Assembly (NCBI GenBank): GCA_037389465.1
Contig: JAZARR010000214.1
Span: 2,666,001 to 2,730,000, forward strand
DNA length: 64,000 bases
Reading direction: 5' to 3'
Origin: Baylisascaris procyonis
Taxonomy: Eukaryota; Nematoda; Chromadorea; Rhabditida; Ascarididae
In this document: one piece after another, positions 60,453 through 64,000 of the stretch
How positions within the stretch are numbered: position 1 is the first letter of the stretch
Layout: each line of letters starts with the position of its first letter
Notes under the pieces: generated by a model
The model's input: the letters and a program-made list of their open reading frames with translations, nothing else
What the model was told of the DNA's origin: nothing
Databases searched by the model: none
Made by a program: the position numbers and the translations under genes

Positions 60453-60938
60453 TTGAATTATTCTTGGAACAACGTTATGAGTAGCGCACATAGAACTGTC
60501 GAATATAGGCAGCGGGAAGAATACTCGTTAAGAATACTGGTAGGGGGATGGATTGACATGGAAAAATGTGAAGTTTTCGAGAAAAGAAAGAAAAAATTGC
60601 TAGTGGATCTAAGACTTCGCAGATGGCCTCAAATTTTCCGATTTGTTACAACTGATGAAACAAATTCAAGAATGAAACATTCATCGGAAATTCTCCCAAT
60701 CAGGCTCAATGGAGATATTTTTCAGTCTTACGGTCAACTTGCCTTCGTTTTTCTGTTCTTGACACCCTTTTACGAGATAAGTAATTTTGTCCTTCAAGAA
60801 GAATTCTTCCAGTTTGACTGTCGAATACTCTCAATGACAGTACCGAATGGACGCATCGCGTTTCTTTCATTGCTATCGGCATATATAGTCGCATTGTACA
60901 TCAAAGAGACCGATTTGTTCGTTTTCTATTCTCTTTAA
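60453..60938 (+). CDS. 161-codon open frame, possible exon of the beta-propeller gene
   Basis: Long for this AT-rich sequence. Right part, after ATTCTTCCAG at 60812, reads FDCRILSMTVPNGRIAF, which resembles the S-R/H-I/V-L-C-I-A-x-V-P-G strand of JIP3/SPAG9 and ARHGEF propellers; the left part (LRRWPQIFRFVTTDET) is not recognised. A donor at 60896 (CATT|GTACAT) would give the phase needed by the next exon. The true exon may be only about 60813-60895. Confidence 0.4.
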   Translation: MNYSWNNVMSSAHRTVEYRQREEYSLRILVGGWIDMEKCEVFEKRKKKLLVDLRLRRWPQIFRFVTTDETNSRMKHSSEILPIRLNGDIFQSYGQLAFVFLFLTPFYEISNFVLQEEFFQFDCRILSMTVPNGRIAFLSLLSAYIVALYIKETDLFVFYSL

Positions 60939-61458
60939 TTGTTTAGTATTATTTATTGAACTTAATATTTATATAAAGGATGAAAGTAAAATATGTCGGG
61001 CATCTAATACTGGCTGATAGAGGGACATTTTTGATATATAAATGTCCACGCTGCATTCGCATCCCTCTCTCTAGCTCTACGAGTTGGAGAATACGCAATG
61101 CAAAACAGATCACCTATAAAGCACATAGACACCTTTAGGATTTAAACCATTTTTGGAATCTTTTCTTTTGTCATCGTTTTTACGCAATACTTCTCCCACT
61201 TTTTGAAGAGTTTTGCCAAAATGCAATATATCGTCATTTCACGGTTTCTTTTTGGTGCATTAGACAAATATCTTCTTGATGTGAGAAAAGCATTTCACAA
61301 TTTCGGAATATTCGATATAATTGATTTGATTTCCATAAAATTCGACTGACTTTAAAATTCAATAAAATTCATTGCCAAAAAACTCATCAAAGAGTTCTTA
61401 TTGCAAGAAGGCAACAAAATATCTTCTACTAATGTGCAATGCATCGTCGATTTTTCAG

Positions 61459-61564
61459 GGAGATTCTTTGGGAATTAAAGTTGAGTGATGTCGCATTGAA
61501 ATTGCTTCATTTCGAGGATCGGCTATATGCAGCACTTGCGAATGGCACGCTTACCGTTATTGAG
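61459..61564 (+). CDS. Beta-propeller (JIP3/UNC-16 or ARHGEF10/17-like) exon
   Basis: After CGATTTTTCAG; reads EILWELKLSDVALKLLHFED then RLYAALANGTLTVIE, ending at GTGCTA, phase 0. Equivalent to the L-K-L-x-D-x-x-L-x-I-V-H to A-L-A-D-G-T-L-A-I strands of SPAG9/JIP4. Confidence 0.8.
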
Positions 61565-62425
61565 GTGCTAATTGTATCGTTTTGATTGGTCACACAAAAA
61601 AGTGGAAGCACATTCCTTCAGTCAAATATTTTTTTGGTTTATTTTTATCGAAAGGAACATTGGTAAATGTTTGATGGGCTAATAAATAAGAGTTTTGATA
61701 AAGATTACTAAGAAAACAGTTGTACTATACAAATAGGGAGTACAATTCGTTCTAGAAATGAGTAGTAATTTATGTTTCGTGGTTATATTTGTGTTCACTA
61801 GCACTTTTGGAAGTTATAACACGGGTCGGTAAGCTAGACGCACGAATCAAGTATTGATGCTAGTAAGAAGCAACCATTTTTCAACGTTAAGAAATAAGCC
61901 CTCAAGCGTTGTTGTATATAAATTGAAATATTTCTCTGCGTTAGCAGCCTCTTAACTTCTGATATCAGTGGTGTAGAGGCCAGAATGAGGGAGCGAGTAT
62001 GAGTCCTTCATTGGCATCATATATTGCGTATCTGCCAACGACTATCAATACTTTCTTCCTTGAAAGGTCTTGGCAGTATTGACATAGAATTCATCTAAAA
62101 GGGAAGGGCACTGGAATCATTTCATTTCTTAGACCATTATCTGTTTGCTGTAAAGACTAACTAAATATAAGGATTTTTTTAAAGTTTAATTTAATGGGAA
62201 TTTTCAAGTTAGTGCAAATTTCATTTAATGATGATCATAAATCTTTAAGATTCATCGATATCAGTTACTTTAGGTGAACGACTGATGAAGAGGTTCTATT
62301 GGGAAGACTTCGATTGTTGCGCAGCCTGTTAAGCAGTGGATGATGTTCTATTAATGGCACTTTATAGCAGTATTGCGATTGATAAATTTTTTCACATTTG
62401 TCTCATGAATTAGTAAAGTTTGCAG

Positions 62426-62562
62426 AAGGTAACAGAGCTAGTGCCGAGTGAGCTCGAACTCTATCATCTACCGATCGGTGCTGCACCGATCAGTGATGTC
62501 GCAATTGTTGACGATACTATATGGCTGGCCGTCGCTTGTAAAGTGGTTGTTCTAAGCATCCC
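62426..62562 (+). CDS. Beta-propeller gene exon
   Basis: After AAAGTTTGCAG; reads KVTELVPSELELYHLPIGAA then PISDVAIVDDTIWLAVACKV and VVLSI, ending at CC|GTAAGA, phase 2. The I-x-D-V-A-I-V-D-D-x-I-W-x-A pattern matches the next blade of JIP3/SPAG9-type propellers. Confidence 0.82.
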
Positions 62563-62977
62563 GTAAGAGTTCATTATAAAAGAAATAGCAAACAACCGAT
62601 TTTTCTTATTGCTGAATACAAGTTAGAGGGAGTCTGATTTAATTGGTGTATGCAGTGTTAGATAAGTGCAGAATGATAGATAAATTGAATGTAATGCGAT
62701 AAGAGCAACAGTGCTTTGCGAATGTGCATATTTTGGGAGAAAACAAAGCAAGTGGAACAAAGTTTTTCTTGTAGCTGTTGTTCAGAGATTACGAGCTTTA
62801 ATGTCGATTCGCTTTTCGTCCATATAGGAACGCATATAGGCGAAATGAGATCAAAGCCATTATATGAACTTTAATAGTTTTCTTTGAAAGGATCACAGTA
62901 AAAATCGCATTGATGAAATCATGTGGAATCCAATGATATACTGCTGGCTAATGACTGGAATGAGTTGAGAGTTTCAG

Positions 62978-63179
62978 CTCCCTGACGACTCTCAAAAGAA
63001 TCTATGTGGCTTCAGCGGCGTCTGGTAGTGGAGTGCCATTGTTCGAGAAAATTCGTTGTATGTGTGCCTCTCCACATGGTGTCTGGATCGTGACGGCACA
63101 TTCGACGCTCATTCAATTGTGGCGAGAATCCGAATGCCGACTTCTTTTTGACGTTTCCTTTGATCATTCACACAAGTTG
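62978..63179 (+). CDS. Beta-propeller gene exon
   Basis: After GAGAGTTTCAG; reads SLTTLKRIYVASAASGSGVP, then LFEKIRCMCASPHGVWIVTA and HSTLIQLWRESECRLLFDVS, ending at TTG|GTGTTT, phase 0. G-V-W-I-x-x-x-x-S-T-L-I-x-L is the typical propeller blade of this family. Entry phase 2 matches the previous exon. Confidence 0.85.
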
Positions 63180-63564
63180 GTGTTTATTTATCGTATGTTT
63201 GGGAATTAAATTTCCCATTTTAGTTAAGAATTTGAGAAATTTTGCTTAATTCGCTGTAAATTCTTCAAGGTGTGAATGAACAATTTTCCGTTCCTGCACT
63301 ACCTCGTGACTGTAAAGGATTTATCGAAAAAGCTGAGGAAATTTTTAAACGATAAAATATTTTGGACTTTGTTATGTAAGCTTTGGGATTAAAATATGTT
63401 TTTTCTTGTTTTAAACGGAATATAAACTTGCAGTTTACAACCTCCATTCACTTATTACCGAAATCCTAAAATTTTAACGAACCTTTATGGTATTTATCGA
63501 TTAATTTATTCATTAATGAGTTAATATAACTGATAATGCGGAACACCTGTAAAGGTTTAGGAAG

Positions 63565-63734
63565 CCGAGCCTATCGGATTGGGATGAAAAGGAGGAAATG
63601 GAGATAACAGTGGTGCTATTTGTTCATGAACAAGTTTGGATTGGAACGAATGACGGCTATTTGATAATATATTACGTTAAAAATTCGGATTCGAACGAGA
63701 TATCGAAAAGTGTGGATGCTCCTTCTAAGCAAAA
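63565..63734 (+). CDS. Beta-propeller gene exon
   Basis: After GTTTAGGAAG; reads PSLSDWDEKEEMEITVVLFV then HEQVWIGTNDGYLIIYYVKN, ending at AA|GTAGGT, phase 2. V-W-I-G-T-x-x-G-x-L-I-I is the hallmark strand, matching L-W-V-G-T-G-N-G-V-I-I in SPAG9. Confidence 0.85.
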
Positions 63735-63836
63735 GTAGGTTACGAATGGGTCATGAACTAACAGCAAATTAATTGAGGTATTTGGTTCTTCACGGTCATA
63801 TGAAGGAAGTCCTTGTCAAACATCAATTTTTTACAG

Positions 63837-63858
63837 CACTAAATCAGAGACTATCGAG
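63837..63858 (+). CDS. Beta-propeller gene micro-exon (22 bp, candidate)
   Basis: After TTTTTTACAG and before GTAGGG; reads TKSETIE with entry phase 2 and exit phase 0, fitting the exon at 63565. The gene continues beyond the window; 63859-64000 holds no further exon I can support. Confidence 0.5.
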
Positions 63859-64000
63859 GTAGGGGGAGGGGCGGACTAAAATTTTCCATTCGCATCATGT
63901 CCGTAGCCTCCTCAGAAGAAACGAAGTAAGCCTTTCCATTTCGTGAGATGCTAGAGATGGCGAGAGGTTCCTGAAATTATTTTGTCCGCCAACTACTTGC

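Noticed and set aside
60706..60894. 62-codon frame on the - strand with VFDSQTGRILLEGQ
   Set aside because: Opposite to the longer + strand frame, with no splice context and no companion exons on that strand.

Overview
The window looks like a nematode nuclear genome. It is AT-rich, its genes are split into many small exons, most splice acceptors are of the short TTTCAG/TTGCAG kind, and introns range from about 170 bp to 25 kb. The nematode assignment is an inference from splice style, protein families and the BEL/Pao element; long introns suggest a parasite rather than a Caenorhabditis.

One host gene on the + strand occupies nearly the whole window (667-58699). It encodes a TBC1D2/TBC-2-type Rab GTPase-activating protein: an N-terminal PH domain (exons at 667, 5995, 6702), a linker and coiled-coil region (18.4-24.6 kb), and a TBC domain with both catalytic fingers (25.0-27.5 kb, 52.4 kb and 58.6 kb). 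I rebuilt the exons by matching splice phases. All joins from 18.4 kb to the stop codon fit except the 24.1/24.4 kb join, which has two alternatives; at least one exon between 6.9 and 18.4 kb was not found.

Its introns hold most of the other content. Intron 1 carries a roughly 140-bp inverted repeat, an alternating purine/pyrimidine tract and a G-quadruplex-like purine tract. The intron after exon 3 carries a 4.5-kb satellite: 45 units of exactly 100 bp with higher-order blocks of 700-800 bp. A 24.9-kb intron splits the TBC domain and contains an antisense gene (32.6-50.2 kb) for a fibrinogen-related protein with an N-terminal hydrophobic anchor, a long coiled-coil region and a C-terminal fibrinogen-like domain. 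The last intron contains a young BEL/Pao LTR retrotransposon on the - strand (53325-58232): 5-bp target duplications, near-identical LTRs with a 29-bp minisatellite, and one 1204-codon ORF from which RNase H, integrase and most of the env-like region are missing, in frame.

From 59.3 kb to the right edge, exons of a second + strand gene encode a beta-propeller related to the C-terminal part of JIP3/UNC-16/SPAG9 or ARHGEF10/17-type RhoGEFs; it runs off the window. Two further + strand coding-like blocks inside the 25-kb intron (38.9-39.5 kb and 45.8-46.3 kb) could not be identified.
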